Assembly (NCBI RefSeq): GCF_901905185.1
Contig: NZ_CABFMQ020000057.1
Location: 1 to 64,000, forward strand
Length of the DNA stretch: 64,000 nucleotides
Direction: 5' to 3'
DNA from: Methylocella tundrae
GTDB lineage: Bacteria; Pseudomonadota; Alphaproteobacteria; Rhizobiales; Beijerinckiaceae
Shown: positions 17,904 through 26,833 of the stretch, piece after piece
How positions within the stretch are numbered: position 1 is the stretch's first letter
Layout of the letters: every line of letters begins with the position of its first letter
The notes under the pieces: generated by a model
The model's input: only the letters and a program-made list of their open reading frames with translations
Told to the model about the DNA's origin: nothing
Databases searched by the model: none
Program-made: the position numbers and the translations under genes

Positions 17904-19721
17904 TCACGCCACACGTTGGTCAACGCGAGCGATATCCAGCAAGCGCAGCTGAACGCGCTCCGCGCCGCCCCACTGATCCAAGGCCAAAGTCCCCGCCAAA
18001 TGAACCATCGCGCCACGGGCTGCGCGAAGCGCATGCTCCAATGGCTGTCCGCTTGCGCGGAAAGCGATCCCGTCGATCTTCGCCCCATCGCCCGCTTGAG
18101 CGCGCAGCCGAATGTGTCCGGCGCCCACCTCAGAGACATCGAGAAGTCGATGGGCCGGCAAAGCGAAAACGGGTTCGGCATTGCCGGATCCATACGGGCC
18201 GGCGCGCTCCAAAGCCTTGACCAGGGTCGGCGTCGCGCCAGCCGCGGTCAGAGCCGCATCGATCAGGAGAGCCTGCTCCGCACGGCCTTCGGCCACCTTT
18301 TTAGCCAGGACGATTTCCAGAAAGGCGCGAAAATCCTCGACCCGCTCCGGTCGGATCGTAATTCCGGCGGCCATGGCGTGGCCGCCGCCCTTCACCAGAA
18401 TCTCGGCCTCGACCGCCTCGCGGACGACGAAGCCAAGATCAACGCCGGGAATCGAACGCCCCGATCCTGTCCCAGATCCGCCATTTGGGGCAAAAGCAAT
18501 CGCAAAGGCTGGCCGGCGGAATTTGTCTTTCAGCCTTGAGGCGACAAGTCCGACGACGCCAGGATGCCAATCGTCCGAAGCGACGAGGATCGCCGCGCCA
18601 ACGTCATCGGCGCCAAGTCTGGCGAGCGCTTGCGCCTCGGCCTCCTCCACCGTCCCGCCTTCGAGCACCTGCCGCTCGCGGTTGAGGCGATCGAGCTCTT
18701 CCGCGATGCGTCGGGCGTCGGCCGGATCGGCGATGCTGAGGAGCCGTGCGCCGAGCGCTGCATCGCCGATTCGGCCACCGGCGTTGATGCGAGGACCAAT
18801 CAGAAAGCCAAGATGATAGGGCCTTGGCGGTCCATCGATCTTTGCCACGTCAAAGAGCGCCGCAAGGCCCGGTCGCGCTCGCCGGCGCATGACCGCCAAC
18901 CCTTTAGTGACGAAGGCGCGGTTGAGGCCGCTCAACGGGGCGACATCGGCGATGGTCGCCAGCGAAACCAGATCTAGTCCCGCAAGAAGATCCGGTTCCG
19001 GGCGAAAAGAAAAGAACCCCCGGGCCCGCAAGTTCCGATTGAGAGCTATCAGAGTCATAAATACGACGCCGGCCGCGCACAGCTGACCCAACTGTGAGAG
19101 ATCATCCTGCCGGTTCGGATTGACGACGAGCGCGTCCGGCAACGTCTCCGGCGCCTGATGATGGTCGATGACAATCGGATCAAGGCCAAGGCGCCGCGCT
19201 TCGACAAGCGGCGCGTAGCTCATTGTGCCACAATCGACAGTAATCAGAAGCTTTGCGCCGGCTGCGGCCAAAGTTTGTATGGCGGCGATATTCGGACCAT
19301 ATCCTTCAAAAATGCGATCGGGGATATAAACGACGGACAATATGCCGCAAGCCTCAAAATAATCAGCCAGCAAGGCTGAGGACGCCGCGCCGTCGACGTC
19401 ATAATCGCCGAATATCGCTATTTTGTCGCCGCGCTCGACCGCATGTGCGATTCTGTCCGCCGCAGCATCCATGTCCTTCAGGCAGTGCGGATCGGGCAAG
19501 AGTCGCCGCAAACTCGGATCAAGATAATCTTCCGAGGTCTCGGGGCCAACTCCGCGGCCGGCGAGAATGCGGGAAAGAATGTCGCCGTGACCCTGCAGTT
19601 GGGCGATGGCGAGGGCTCGCGCCTGTCCGTTGGCGTCAAGCCGATCTCGCCAGGAGAGCCCAAGCGCAGAGCGCTGCACGCCAAGAAACAGACGGCTCGA
19701 CAAGGTAATAGAATCGCTCAT
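17904..19721 (-). CDS. recJ: Single-stranded-DNA-specific exonuclease RecJ
   Basis: RecJ degrades single-stranded DNA 5' to 3' in recombination and mismatch repair. It has 605 residues, within the family range. The DHH phosphoesterase motifs are intact: FGDYDVDGAASSALL (DYDVD at 106-110), VDCG (163-166) and VIDHHQAPE (DHH at 186-188). The DHHA1 and OB-fold regions follow, including GGRIGDA and GGGHAMAAGI. It is upstream of tRNA-Glu and 66 bp downstream of the phosphatase gene on the same strand. In many alphaproteobacteria recJ follows the homoserine dehydrogenase/glpX genes instead, so the position is slightly unusual. Confidence 0.96.
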   Translation of the reverse strand: MSDSITLSSRLFLGVQRSALGLSWRDRLDANGQARALAIAQLQGHGDILSRILAGRGVGPETSEDYLDPSLRRLLPDPHCLKDMDAAADRIAHAVERGDKIAIFGDYDVDGAASSALLADYFEACGILSVVYIPDRIFEGYGPNIAAIQTLAAAGAKLLITVDCGTMSYAPLVEARRLGLDPIVIDHHQAPETLPDALVVNPNRQDDLSQLGQLCAAGVVFMTLIALNRNLRARGFFSFRPEPDLLAGLDLVSLATIADVAPLSGLNRAFVTKGLAVMRRRARPGLAALFDVAKIDGPPRPYHLGFLIGPRINAGGRIGDAALGARLLSIADPADARRIAEELDRLNRERQVLEGGTVEEAEAQALARLGADDVGAAILVASDDWHPGVVGLVASRLKDKFRRPAFAIAFAPNGGSGTGSGRSIPGVDLGFVVREAVEAEILVKGGGHAMAAGITIRPERVEDFRAFLEIVLAKKVAEGRAEQALLIDAALTAAGATPTLVKALERAGPYGSGNAEPVFALPAHRLLDVSEVGAGHIRLRAQAGDGAKIDGIAFRASGQPLEHALRAARGAMVHLAGTLALDQWGGAERVQLRLLDIARVDQRVA

Positions 19722-19787
19722 GGCTTATCTTAGCGGTTCGGCCGGCGCAGAGCGAGCTTGACCGAAGCGACATAGCCCGCAGGAATC

Positions 19788-20243
19788 TCATAGATTCCCC
19801 ATCGGCCGATAATCCAGCAATTTTTCGATGCGCTCCAAAAGCCCGTCTCGGACGTTGCGATAAGCGTCGAGTACGCGCTCCCGCGAACCTTCGACAGCCG
19901 TTGGATCGAGCGTCGGCCAATATAACACTTCAATCGCAAGCGTCCGCGTGAACTCAAGCGCCTTGTGATGAGCCTCCGGCGAAAGGGTCACGATGAGATC
20001 GAAAGAACTGTCTTCAAGATCCTCAAAAGTATGAGGTCGATGCTTGCTCATGTCGATGCCAAGTTCTTCCATGGAAGAGACGGCGAATCGGTCTGGTTCG
20101 CCCCGTTTCAATCCAGCTGAAGCAAAATAGATCTCTTTCCCAAAAAAGTGTCTCCCCAAAGCCTCCGCCATAGGTGAACGCACCGAATTTTGCGTGCAGG
20201 CAAAAAGGATGGATTGCGGACGATCCTTGACCCCGACCTTCAT
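19788..20243 (-). CDS. Low-molecular-weight phosphotyrosine phosphatase / ArsC-type protein
   Basis: The protein has 151 residues. The phosphate-binding loop is CTQNSVRS (Cys16 to Arg22, CX5R) after a beta strand, and a late Asp-Pro (PTLDP) gives the likely general acid. The family includes protein-tyrosine phosphatases and arsenate reductases. The absence of the extra Cys pair typical of thioredoxin-linked ArsC favours a phosphatase. It is third in the conserved Rhizobiales order hisD, UPF0262, phosphatase. infA, which often comes next, is not present; recJ follows instead. Confidence 0.85.
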   Translation of the reverse strand: MKVGVKDRPQSILFACTQNSVRSPMAEALGRHFFGKEIYFASAGLKRGEPDRFAVSSMEELGIDMSKHRPHTFEDLEDSSFDLIVTLSPEAHHKALEFTRTLAIEVLYWPTLDPTAVEGSRERVLDAYRNVRDGLLERIEKLLDYRPMGNL

Positions 20244-20283
20244 CTCGGCGGCGCCTTGGCGTCCCCTTCCAAAGGCATGGATC

Positions 20284-20772
20284 CTAGCCCTTCCAGTGCA
20301 ATGCGGCGACTAGCGTGAAAATCCGGCGCGCCGTATCGATATCGCAATCGATTTTGCCTTTGAGGCGCTCTATCAGCATCTGGGCGCCTTCGTTGTGGAG
20401 CGCCCGCCGTCCCATGTCGATGGCCTCGATCTGTCCTGGCATCGCCGTTCTGATCGCGGCATAATAGCTTTCGCAAACAAAAAAGTAGTCTTTGAGCAAC
20501 CCCCGCAAAGGCGTCAAAGAAAGAATATGCGCCACCAGCGGAGCGTTGCCTTCGTCGAGAATTTCCAGGACGAGCTTCGAATCCTGGAGGCCAATCTTGA
20601 GCGCATAAGGGCCGGCGTCGTGTCCAGGCACGCCAAAGCTGTTCTCTTCCAGTAAATCGTAGATCGCGATCTGGCGCTCGTGTTCCTTGTCAGCCGTGCT
20701 CCGGCCGATTGAGGCCTCGTCAAGCGTCACAGATACGAGCCGATTGCGGGCGCCGGGATCCGTTCCGCTCAT
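20284..20772 (-). CDS. UPF0262 family protein
   Basis: This 162-residue protein is of the uncharacterised UPF0262 family, found beside hisD in Rhizobiales. Recognisable stretches are [30 protein letters not shown] and [16 protein letters not shown]. It has no signal peptide or membrane segment. The ATG overlaps the hisD stop (ATGA), so it is translated with hisD. The function is unknown; constant linkage to histidine synthesis may reflect only co-transcription. Confidence 0.9.
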   Translation of the reverse strand: MSGTDPGARNRLVSVTLDEASIGRSTADKEHERQIAIYDLLEENSFGVPGHDAGPYALKIGLQDSKLVLEILDEGNAPLVAHILSLTPLRGLLKDYFFVCESYYAAIRTAMPGQIEAIDMGRRALHNEGAQMLIERLKGKIDCDIDTARRIFTLVAALHWKG

Positions 20773-22070
20773 GATGACCCTTTATCGAGGCGGAGCGCGA
20801 CAGAGCGCGCATGAGCGTCGAGGCCCTCGGCCTGCCCGAGCGCGATTGCAGCGGGCCCGAGGACGGAGAGGCTTTGAGCGACACATTTCAGGATCGACGT
20901 CTTCTTCATGAAGTCGAGGACATTTAGACCGGATGAAAATCGCGCGGAGCGCGCGGTGGGCAAGACATGGTTGGAGCCACCGACATAATCGCCAATCGCC
21001 TCCGGGGTATAGGCGCCAAGAAAGATCGCGCCGGCGTTTCGTATGCCGAGGCTCAGCGCCTCGGGGTCCGCCGTAACGATTTCAAGATGTTCAGGCGCCA
21101 GACGATCCGCCAGCGGTATGCTATCTCGCAAGTCGGCAACAAGAATGATCGCGCCAAAATCGCGCCAGCTGGCGGCGGCGATTGCCTGGCGCGGAAGCGA
21201 CGCCAATTGACGCTTCACAGCGGCTTCGACAGCGTTGGCGACGCTTGCATCGTCAGTAATGAGGATCGATTGAGCCGCCGCGTCATGCTCGGCCTGGGCG
21301 AGGAGATCGGCCGCGATCCACTCTGGGTTAGCGTGCTTGTCGGCGATGATCAAGACTTCGGACGGTCCAGCAATCATGTCGATGCCGACGGTCCCAAAAA
21401 CGCGGCGCTTGGCGGCCGCGACATATGCATTGCCTGGACCGACGATTTTGGCGACCGGCGCGATCGTCCTCGTGCCATAGGCCAGCGCCGCGATCGCTTG
21501 CGCGCCGCCAATGCGATAGACCTCATCGACGCCAGCAAGTTTTGCCGCCGCCAAGACCAGCGGTTTGATTTCGCCTCCCGGCGCGGGCACGACCATAACA
21601 ACACGTTCGACGCCGGCGACCTTAGCCGGGGTCGCATTCATCAACACCGACGAGGGATAGCTTGCGGTCCCTCCAGGCACGTAAAGCCCGACAGATTCAA
21701 TCGAGCGCCAGCGCCATCCGAGTTCAACCCCCAGCTCATCCGTGAAGCGCTCATCGTGCGGATATTGCCGCTCGTGAAAGGCGACGATTCGTGTGTGCGC
21801 CAGCCTGAGCGCGGCTAGAGCTTCCTCGTCGCAGAGACCGAACGCAGCATCAACGTCGGCGGAGCTGACGCGCAATCCCAGTTCAGCGAGGTCAACTTTG
21901 TCGAATTTTCGCGAATAGCTGATGAGCGCATCGTCTCCGTTCGCGACAACATCGGCGATAATCCCCTGCACGAGTTGATCGACGTCTTCGGCCGCCTCCC
22001 TTTTCATGGCGAGAAGCGCCTGAAAGGAAACGCTAAAATCCGATCTCCTGGCATCCAGCCGCAAGGGCAT
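20769..22070 (-). CDS. hisD: Histidinol dehydrogenase
   Basis: This enzyme catalyses the last two steps of histidine synthesis, oxidising histidinol to histidine with NAD. It has 433 residues. The conserved stretches include [19 protein letters not shown], the metal-site region [14 protein letters not shown] and [19 protein letters not shown]. The start ATG at 22070 has GAGATCGG upstream. It heads the leftward unit hisD, UPF0262, phosphatase. About 650 bp upstream (22071-22725) hold no gene. Confidence 0.96.
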   Translation of the reverse strand: MPLRLDARRSDFSVSFQALLAMKREAAEDVDQLVQGIIADVVANGDDALISYSRKFDKVDLAELGLRVSSADVDAAFGLCDEEALAALRLAHTRIVAFHERQYPHDERFTDELGVELGWRWRSIESVGLYVPGGTASYPSSVLMNATPAKVAGVERVVMVVPAPGGEIKPLVLAAAKLAGVDEVYRIGGAQAIAALAYGTRTIAPVAKIVGPGNAYVAAAKRRVFGTVGIDMIAGPSEVLIIADKHANPEWIAADLLAQAEHDAAAQSILITDDASVANAVEAAVKRQLASLPRQAIAAASWRDFGAIILVADLRDSIPLADRLAPEHLEIVTADPEALSLGIRNAGAIFLGAYTPEAIGDYVGGSNHVLPTARSARFSSGLNVLDFMKKTSILKCVAQSLSVLGPAAIALGQAEGLDAHARSVALRLDKGSS

Positions 22071-22402
22071 AAACCGATCTCCTCAATCTCTGCGCAGCTT
22101 TTACGTCGACCCGTGTAGCCGTCTGCGCAGAGGGTGGCAACATTTTGGCGCGCCCTTTCATGCTCCGCCCGAACACGCGTCCAGCGACGCTTTCGTAACA
22201 AAGCATCACGAGCGCCATCAGCCGGGAGGGGGACCGTGCGAAGGGTTGTTTGCAACGGCCGGAGCTTATAGCAATCTTTCGATTTTGACCGAAAGGCTTT
22301 TTTGGCCTTCTCAATGCGCAAAAAGTCCACGGTGGCGCTTGAGCTTCACGCGATTCAGTCTAGTTTATTTCTCTGATCGGGATGAAAGCGCCACAACATG
22401 CT

Positions 22403-22423
22403 AGTTGTAAATAAATAACAACT
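22403..22423. promoter_or_regulatory. Palindrome in AT-rich gap upstream of hisD
   Basis: AGTTGT and ACAACT are separated by nine A/T bases, giving a 21-bp operator-like palindrome. It lies in an AT-rich island (about 22400-22515) very unlike the surrounding GC-rich DNA. Confidence 0.35.
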
Positions 22424-22469
22424 GGTCTCTTTTGTTGTATTTCATTTATTATAGTGCATATATTACAAT

Positions 22470-22507
22470 TTTTACTTACATAATAAGCTTTTACTTATAT
22501 AATAAGC
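22470..22507. repeat. Two tandem 19-bp AT-rich repeats, each a palindrome
   Basis: TTTTACTTACATAATAAGC and TTTTACTTATATAATAAGC stand head to tail and differ at one base. Each contains CTTA(T/C)-ATA-ATAAG, a short inverted repeat. The arrangement fits two binding sites for a dimeric regulator or a boundary sequence of the particle cluster that begins nearby. No gene is seen in 22071-22725. Confidence 0.5.
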
Positions 22508-22725
22508 GTGAATAAGTGGCCCAGCGCGGGAACAAGGCTCCAACCTCTCGCGTGCAATAGGGCTACGATGGAGCAGAAACTCTGCGCCGTCGATGCACCC
22601 GGCTTACCGATTGCTGGGTTGCGTGGATACAGCTTGACCGAATGGTGACGCCAGATTGATCCAACGCTGTCTTTTTGGGTTTGTCGCGCTCGCCCCGCGC
22701 GCTTCTTCTACGGATCGGTTTGAAG

Positions 22726-23010
22726 CTAGCGCAAATTCCAGCAGCAACCTGGATGATCGGGATCAACCTTTCCCCCAGCGTTCAAGTCGCACTTGTAGAA
22801 ATTCCGAGGACAGACCGCTTTGTAAGGACGGCCTGCCGCGGGACTCCAGCAGCAACCGGGATTGGCCGGATCAATCCGTCCGCCTTCATTCAAGGAACAC
22901 GCATAGTAATTTGTGCGGCATTCCTGGGCGTTCACAGCACTTGCGTTTCCCAACATGGTGATAATCACCGCGACAAGCGTAGTCAGGACCCCGAAGATTT
23001 CACAGCGCAT
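22726..23010 (-). CDS. Small exported protein with two copies of a Cys-rich motif
   Basis: The protein has 94 residues. A signal peptide covers about residues 1-28 (ends SAVNA), followed by two tandem 26-residue units of the form C-x6-C-xLNxGGxxDPxxPGCCW. The first unit begins ECRTNYYACSLNEGG and the second VCPRNFYKCDLNAGG. Each unit carries four cysteines, so a disulfide-bonded periplasmic or secreted peptide is likely. AAGGGC precedes the ATG. The gene sits at the left edge of the particle cluster, on the same strand. I do not recognise the family; it may be host or a cargo gene. Confidence 0.65.
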   Translation of the reverse strand: MRCEIFGVLTTLVAVIITMLGNASAVNAQECRTNYYACSLNEGGRIDPANPGCCWSPAAGRPYKAVCPRNFYKCDLNAGGKVDPDHPGCCWNLR

Positions 23011-23327
23011 GACGAGCCCTTAACGACTTCGGTTCCCACGGATCAGTGCACGGACGACGCCCTTGCGCACTCCTCTTACTAAGAGCGCGCATAATGCGAA
23101 AATCAAGAAGATCGCATGAAAAATGTCAACAGTTTCTGAAATAGTTGCGATCATTTACGCACAAACGGTTGTACTTATTGAAAGATACTTCAGAAAAAGG
23201 GCATACTGAAGTGTTTACACGGGTAACCAGACCTTGCAGCCCACTTTTGACGTCGGCTCGTGGCGTGCAGAGGCCGCTTGAACCGCCGAGACAAAGCGGC
23301 GGCCCGCTACCTTCAGACCACCCCTGC

Positions 23328-23597
23328 TCATATTCCAATTCCGCGACTCGCTTTCGCCTCTTCGAGCGCTTTGGTCAGGGCGTTGACCTTTGCCTCGAGT
23401 TTCTGAATTTCCTGTTGTAGATCGTTGACGTGCTTTTCATATCCTTCGATCAGCGTGCGGATGCGTGCATCAACCAGGACAGCCATCGGCGGCTGGCGAT
23501 TGATCATGGCGACGATGATCGTGCCGAATACCCCAAGCGCCGTTCCGATGCTCCCGGCGCCGATTGTCGTCCACATGGCGGCGTCAGGGTCGGCCAT
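23328..23597 (-). CDS. Small membrane protein with coiled coil, lysis-region (phage)
   Basis: About 89 residues. One membrane helix near the N-terminus (IGAGSIGTALGVFGTIIVAM) is followed by a long charged coiled coil (VNDLQQEIQKLEAKVNALTK). This shape suits an inner-membrane spanin-like or structural protein in a lysis cassette. The ATG at 23597 is chosen because AGAGGAG is 10 bases away; an ATG at 23606 is too close to it. The start overlaps the end of the preceding gene. It is the last gene of the cluster. Confidence 0.6.
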   Translation of the reverse strand: MADPDAAMWTTIGAGSIGTALGVFGTIIVAMINRQPPMAVLVDARIRTLIEGYEKHVNDLQQEIQKLEAKVNALTKALEEAKASRGIGI

Positions 23598-23814
23598 TGG
23601 CGGCATGCTCCTCTTTCGCTGGGCGCCCGCAGATGATCTTGGTCCAAAGGCCTTCCTGGCCGCGCGGATCGCTCGCGGCCGTCGTCAGGCCCGCCATGGC
23701 GCATTCCATGACCGAACCGGCGACGACCTCGCGCACGTCGATTGCGGTTTGCTTCGTACAATCTTCCTGCGGCGTCGTGGCGAGACAGGTGAGAATCAGG
23801 ATGATGATTTTCAT
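23584..23814 (-). CDS. Small Cys-containing phage lysis-region protein
   Basis: This 76-residue protein begins with a short hydrophobic stretch (MKIIILILTCLA) that is either a signal peptide or an N-terminal anchor, followed by three further cysteines. Its ATG overlaps the stop of the holin-like gene (ATGA) and its end overlaps the next start, so it is translationally coupled. The position between a holin-like gene and a coiled-coil membrane protein suggests a partner in envelope disruption. The lipobox is imperfect (ILTC), so lipid attachment is uncertain. Confidence 0.55.
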   Translation of the reverse strand: MKIIILILTCLATTPQEDCTKQTAIDVREVVAGSVMECAMAGLTTAASDPRGQEGLWTKIICGRPAKEEHAANGRP

Positions 23815-24260
23815 TTCGCCTTCCCGAGCCAGGAGGAGACGTTGCTTGTCCCGAGCGTCACGGCATGGACCAGGAAGAAGCTGGAGACGATCGCCCATTC
23901 GAACGTGTCATAGGGCGCGGGCAGCTTGGCGACGCCGAAAAAGGGCGCGCCCATGAAAAGCTTCGACGCCAGAATGGTGTCGATAAAGATTAGCCCGAAA
24001 TGCAGCGCGGGGGGAACGCCGGCGATCAGCATGATCAGCCGATTGACCGGCTGGCCGTAGACCTGGACTTTCAGCACGTTCAGCTGAACGTCGCTGATCA
24101 ATGCCTGCTGCAAGACAGAGGCGTCGGCGGCGGCGCCGGCCGCAAAGCCCTGCTCCCTGATGGTCAACGTGTTGGCTTTGTAGTCCGTCCACGTTTTCGC
24201 AAGAGTCGTCAGCACGCCGCCGAGAAGTGAATTCAGAATGGGAAGAAGGATCGCCAGCAT
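23811..24260 (-). CDS. Holin-like membrane protein (3TM phage holin type)
   Basis: The protein has 149 residues. An amphipathic N-terminal helix (LLPILNSLLGGVLTTLAKTW) precedes an Ala-rich helix, then hydrophobic segments LIMLIAGVPPALHFGLIFID and AIVSSFFLVHAVTL. The layout matches the 3TM-type holins of alphaproteobacterial phages, which release or permit the action of the endolysin. It is coupled to the next gene by ATGA. No database check was made. Confidence 0.65.
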   Translation of the reverse strand: MLAILLPILNSLLGGVLTTLAKTWTDYKANTLTIREQGFAAGAAADASVLQQALISDVQLNVLKVQVYGQPVNRLIMLIAGVPPALHFGLIFIDTILASKLFMGAPFFGVAKLPAPYDTFEWAIVSSFFLVHAVTLGTSNVSSWLGKAK

Positions 24261-24264
24261 CGGC

Positions 24265-24630
24265 TCAATCCTCCTTTTTCGGCTCGATCTTGGCGGCCGC
24301 CGCTATGCCGAAGATATGCGTCACCGTCATCAGCAACATGATCGCGCCGCTGATCTTCAGGGCGATGTCGGCGGTGAAGAATGCCGAGAAGTCGACGAGA
24401 TGCAGTTGTTCGAGCGCGCCGGGCAGCGCCGTCACCAGAACGCCGATGAGGCCGGAGAGAGGCGTCTTGAGGCCAAGGAGCCAGAGCCTGATCTTCTGCC
24501 AGCGGGTCACGCCGTCTGCTTCAATCTTGGCGATGATGTCGGCCGTGACGCGAAACTTTTGCAACTCCGGCAGGATGATTCCGAAGAAGACGCCAAAGCT
24601 GGCGACGGATACGAGCAAAAACCAGAACAT
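24265..24630 (-). CDS. Phage membrane protein, probable second holin or antiholin
   Basis: 121 residues from ATG 24630, where GGAGATCCCT lies upstream. Three hydrophobic segments are visible: FWFLLVSVASFGVFFGIILP, LSGLIGVLVTALPGAL and ISGAIMLLMTVTHIFGIAAA. The C-terminus is charged (KIEPKKED). It lies 4 bp before the holin-like gene and after the endolysin. Two adjacent small membrane proteins next to an endolysin often form a holin/antiholin pair. Confidence 0.6.
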   Translation of the reverse strand: MFWFLLVSVASFGVFFGIILPELQKFRVTADIIAKIEADGVTRWQKIRLWLLGLKTPLSGLIGVLVTALPGALEQLHLVDFSAFFTADIALKISGAIMLLMTVTHIFGIAAAAKIEPKKED

Positions 24631-24705
24631 AGGGATCTCCAATTGTGATCGCGCTCGCGAAAGTGACCTTTCGCAAAGCGGCGGAATCGGGCGAAATCTT
24701 TCGGA

Positions 24706-25482
24706 TCAGGATTTGGCGGGAGCGGTCGCCGGCGCCGCGGCCTTCGCGGCGGCTTGTGCTGCGTCCGCCGTCTGGGCCGCGGCGGCGTTGGCGAGGATTG
24801 TCGCGCGCTGGCCCTGCCGCCAGGCGTTGTAAGCCGTAACAGCCGCGACGGCGACGATTGCCGCCACAACGGCAATCGTGACCCACAGATGGCTGCCGGT
24901 CGCGTGCGCCCCGGCGCCGGCGACCGCTGCGATCGGCGTTGCCGATTTGGCCGATTTGGAGTTAGCCTTTTGCCGCGCCTTCGCGGCCGTGGCGTTCGGC
25001 GCGATCGGCAGAGCGGCCATCTTGAGGCTTGCCGCTTCGATGCGCGCCACGCGCGCGCCCCAGCCGCGGCCAAACGCCTGCCACGTCGTGAGCCCGTGCA
25101 GAAACGACAGCCGCGCGGTGGCGATGTTCCCTATGACTTTGGCGAGCGGCGGCGCGCCGGCGTTCGCCTTGACGATCGCGGATCTGGCCTTCGCCGGCCC
25201 CGAGTTCACGGCATAATCGAAGCCCGATAGATCCTCGCCGGGCCGCAGCTGCTCGGCGCCGATCGCGTCCCAATAGCCGGTGCGATAGAGATCCTGCAGC
25301 TCGCTCTCTGAAATCAGCGAGACGCTTTTCGGCTGCAGGCGCTTCGCCGCGCGATACTGATCATAGCGCGCCTGCGTCACCCCCCGATTGGTGTGGCCGC
25401 CGGGATCGCGCGGATCGTTCGATTCGCCGCCTTCTTCGCGAAGAGTGTACGGCAGGCAGACCAAGAATTTTCCGATGGCCAT
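24706..25482 (-). CDS. Endolysin, glycoside hydrolase family 108 type, with C-terminal membrane anchor
   Basis: 258 residues. The N-terminal domain (1-160) has LREEGGESNDPRDPGGHTNR with probable catalytic Glu17, and GYWDAIGAEQL; both are typical of the lysozyme-like GH108/ZliS family that cuts peptidoglycan. The usual C-terminal binding domain is replaced by an Ala/Lys-rich linker, a membrane helix (VTIAVVAAIVAVAAV, about 203-217) and an Ala-rich tail. A C-terminal anchor would hold the enzyme in the inner membrane until lysis. It starts the lysis cassette. Confidence 0.8.
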   Translation of the reverse strand: MAIGKFLVCLPYTLREEGGESNDPRDPGGHTNRGVTQARYDQYRAAKRLQPKSVSLISESELQDLYRTGYWDAIGAEQLRPGEDLSGFDYAVNSGPAKARSAIVKANAGAPPLAKVIGNIATARLSFLHGLTTWQAFGRGWGARVARIEAASLKMAALPIAPNATAAKARQKANSKSAKSATPIAAVAGAGAHATGSHLWVTIAVVAAIVAVAAVTAYNAWRQGQRATILANAAAAQTADAAQAAAKAAAPATAPAKS

Positions 25483-25563
25483 GATGAGCTCCGGATATGA
25501 AAAAGCCGCCCGAAGGGGCGGCGGAAGGAAGAGGAAGCGGTCACTCTTGTGAGGCGCCCTGCG

Positions 25564-26829
25564 TTACGCCTTGTTCGCGATGGCGGTCAGCACCCCATCG
25601 GCCATGCGGTATCCGAGATGAAGATGGCCCGCGACATTCGGGTGAGGGCTACCCGAGACCGCGAAGTAGAGGTCCGAGTTTCCATCCCCGGCGGGCGCGG
25701 CGACCGAGCCGGACCCGGTAAAGGTTGGGCCGGCGGGATCGGTGACGATCGGGACATAGATGATGTTCGGATCGTTGAGGAAGGACAGATAGGCCGAAAG
25801 CGACGCCTCCCAGGAAACATGCGCCGCCGCCAACGCGCCGCCCGCGCTTCCGATGACGCCGAACACAAGGATCGGAAGGGTCGCCGAATAAGCCCTCGCC
25901 TGTCCTATGCAGGACGCGAGGCCGGGCTCCGACGCGGCCCATCCGAAGGCCGAGTCGTCATTGATCCCGGCGCAGAGGCCGATGATATCCGGGCTCCAGT
26001 TCAGCGCGTCGAACATATGCTCCTGCATCCGCAGGCCGGCGCCGTTGTTGTTCGCGGCATATCCAGTGCCGCCATTGCCCGCCGGCCGGTAGTCGCTGAT
26101 GCCGAGGCGGTCCGCCATGACGTGCCCGAAGCCGTCGCCGGGAACCGCGGGAGTTCCCGTCATCGTGTCGAAAGTGATGCTGTCGCCCATCTGGATGTAG
26201 CGGACGCGGTCGACGCTCGATACAGCGTAGAGGCCCTCCGTCGGGGCAACATCGACGCCAAACAATGCGGTGTTGCTTTCCACTTCAATTGATATGCGCC
26301 GGCGCTGGCGGCCTCCGACGGTCGTGAAGTCAACAAGGGTAAAGCTCGGCGATGCCGCGCCGGAGACGGTCGGCGTGAGGCTCATATATTTGCCGTCGAC
26401 GATCAGGCGGAAGTTCGAGCTGCTGGTCGTTGCGACCAGGAACTTTGCGGAGTCCGCGATAAAGGTATGTCGCCCGGACGATGCGGAGATATTTGGATTG
26501 GAGCCCGCATTGCCATTGCCGGTCGGGAATGTGGTTGTACTCGGCAATCTCAGATAGTTTGTGGCATACCAAACCGGCCATCCCCCCGTCGAATAGAAGA
26601 TATTTGGATTCGCCAACGCGGTATAAATTTTCGAATATCCCGCCGTCGTCGCCGCCGCCTGATTGGCGTACGCGCCTGCCGTGATCGTCGGCGGGTTCGC
26701 CATAAGCTGCGGCAGGCCGGTGGTCGGGTCAATCATATGGGGGTGATTGTCCTTCGCCACGCCCGCGACGCGGCGGATTTTGGCGTAAATGGTTTCGCCG
26801 GAAGCAGCGTTCGCTGGAAGAGCGCCCAT
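25564..26829 (-). CDS. SGNH/GDSL-type hydrolase, tail or fibre-associated
   Basis: 421 residues from ATG 26829, which has GGGAGGG upstream. The N-terminal 200 residues are beta-rich and may be the virion-attachment part. The hydrolase part has block I GDSIT (Ser217), block II NGGTGYA (about 252-258), block III AGINDD (Asn290) and block V HPNVAGH (His396/His402). All catalytic blocks are present. Such domains in fibres deacylate surface polysaccharide. It lies between a structural protein and the endolysin. Confidence 0.75.
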   Translation of the reverse strand: MGALPANAASGETIYAKIRRVAGVAKDNHPHMIDPTTGLPQLMANPPTITAGAYANQAAATTAGYSKIYTALANPNIFYSTGGWPVWYATNYLRLPSTTTFPTGNGNAGSNPNISASSGRHTFIADSAKFLVATTSSSNFRLIVDGKYMSLTPTVSGAASPSFTLVDFTTVGGRQRRRISIEVESNTALFGVDVAPTEGLYAVSSVDRVRYIQMGDSITFDTMTGTPAVPGDGFGHVMADRLGISDYRPAGNGGTGYAANNNGAGLRMQEHMFDALNWSPDIIGLCAGINDDSAFGWAASEPGLASCIGQARAYSATLPILVFGVIGSAGGALAAAHVSWEASLSAYLSFLNDPNIIYVPIVTDPAGPTFTGSGSVAAPAGDGNSDLYFAVSGSPHPNVAGHLHLGYRMADGVLTAIANKA

Positions 26830-26833
26830 TTTC

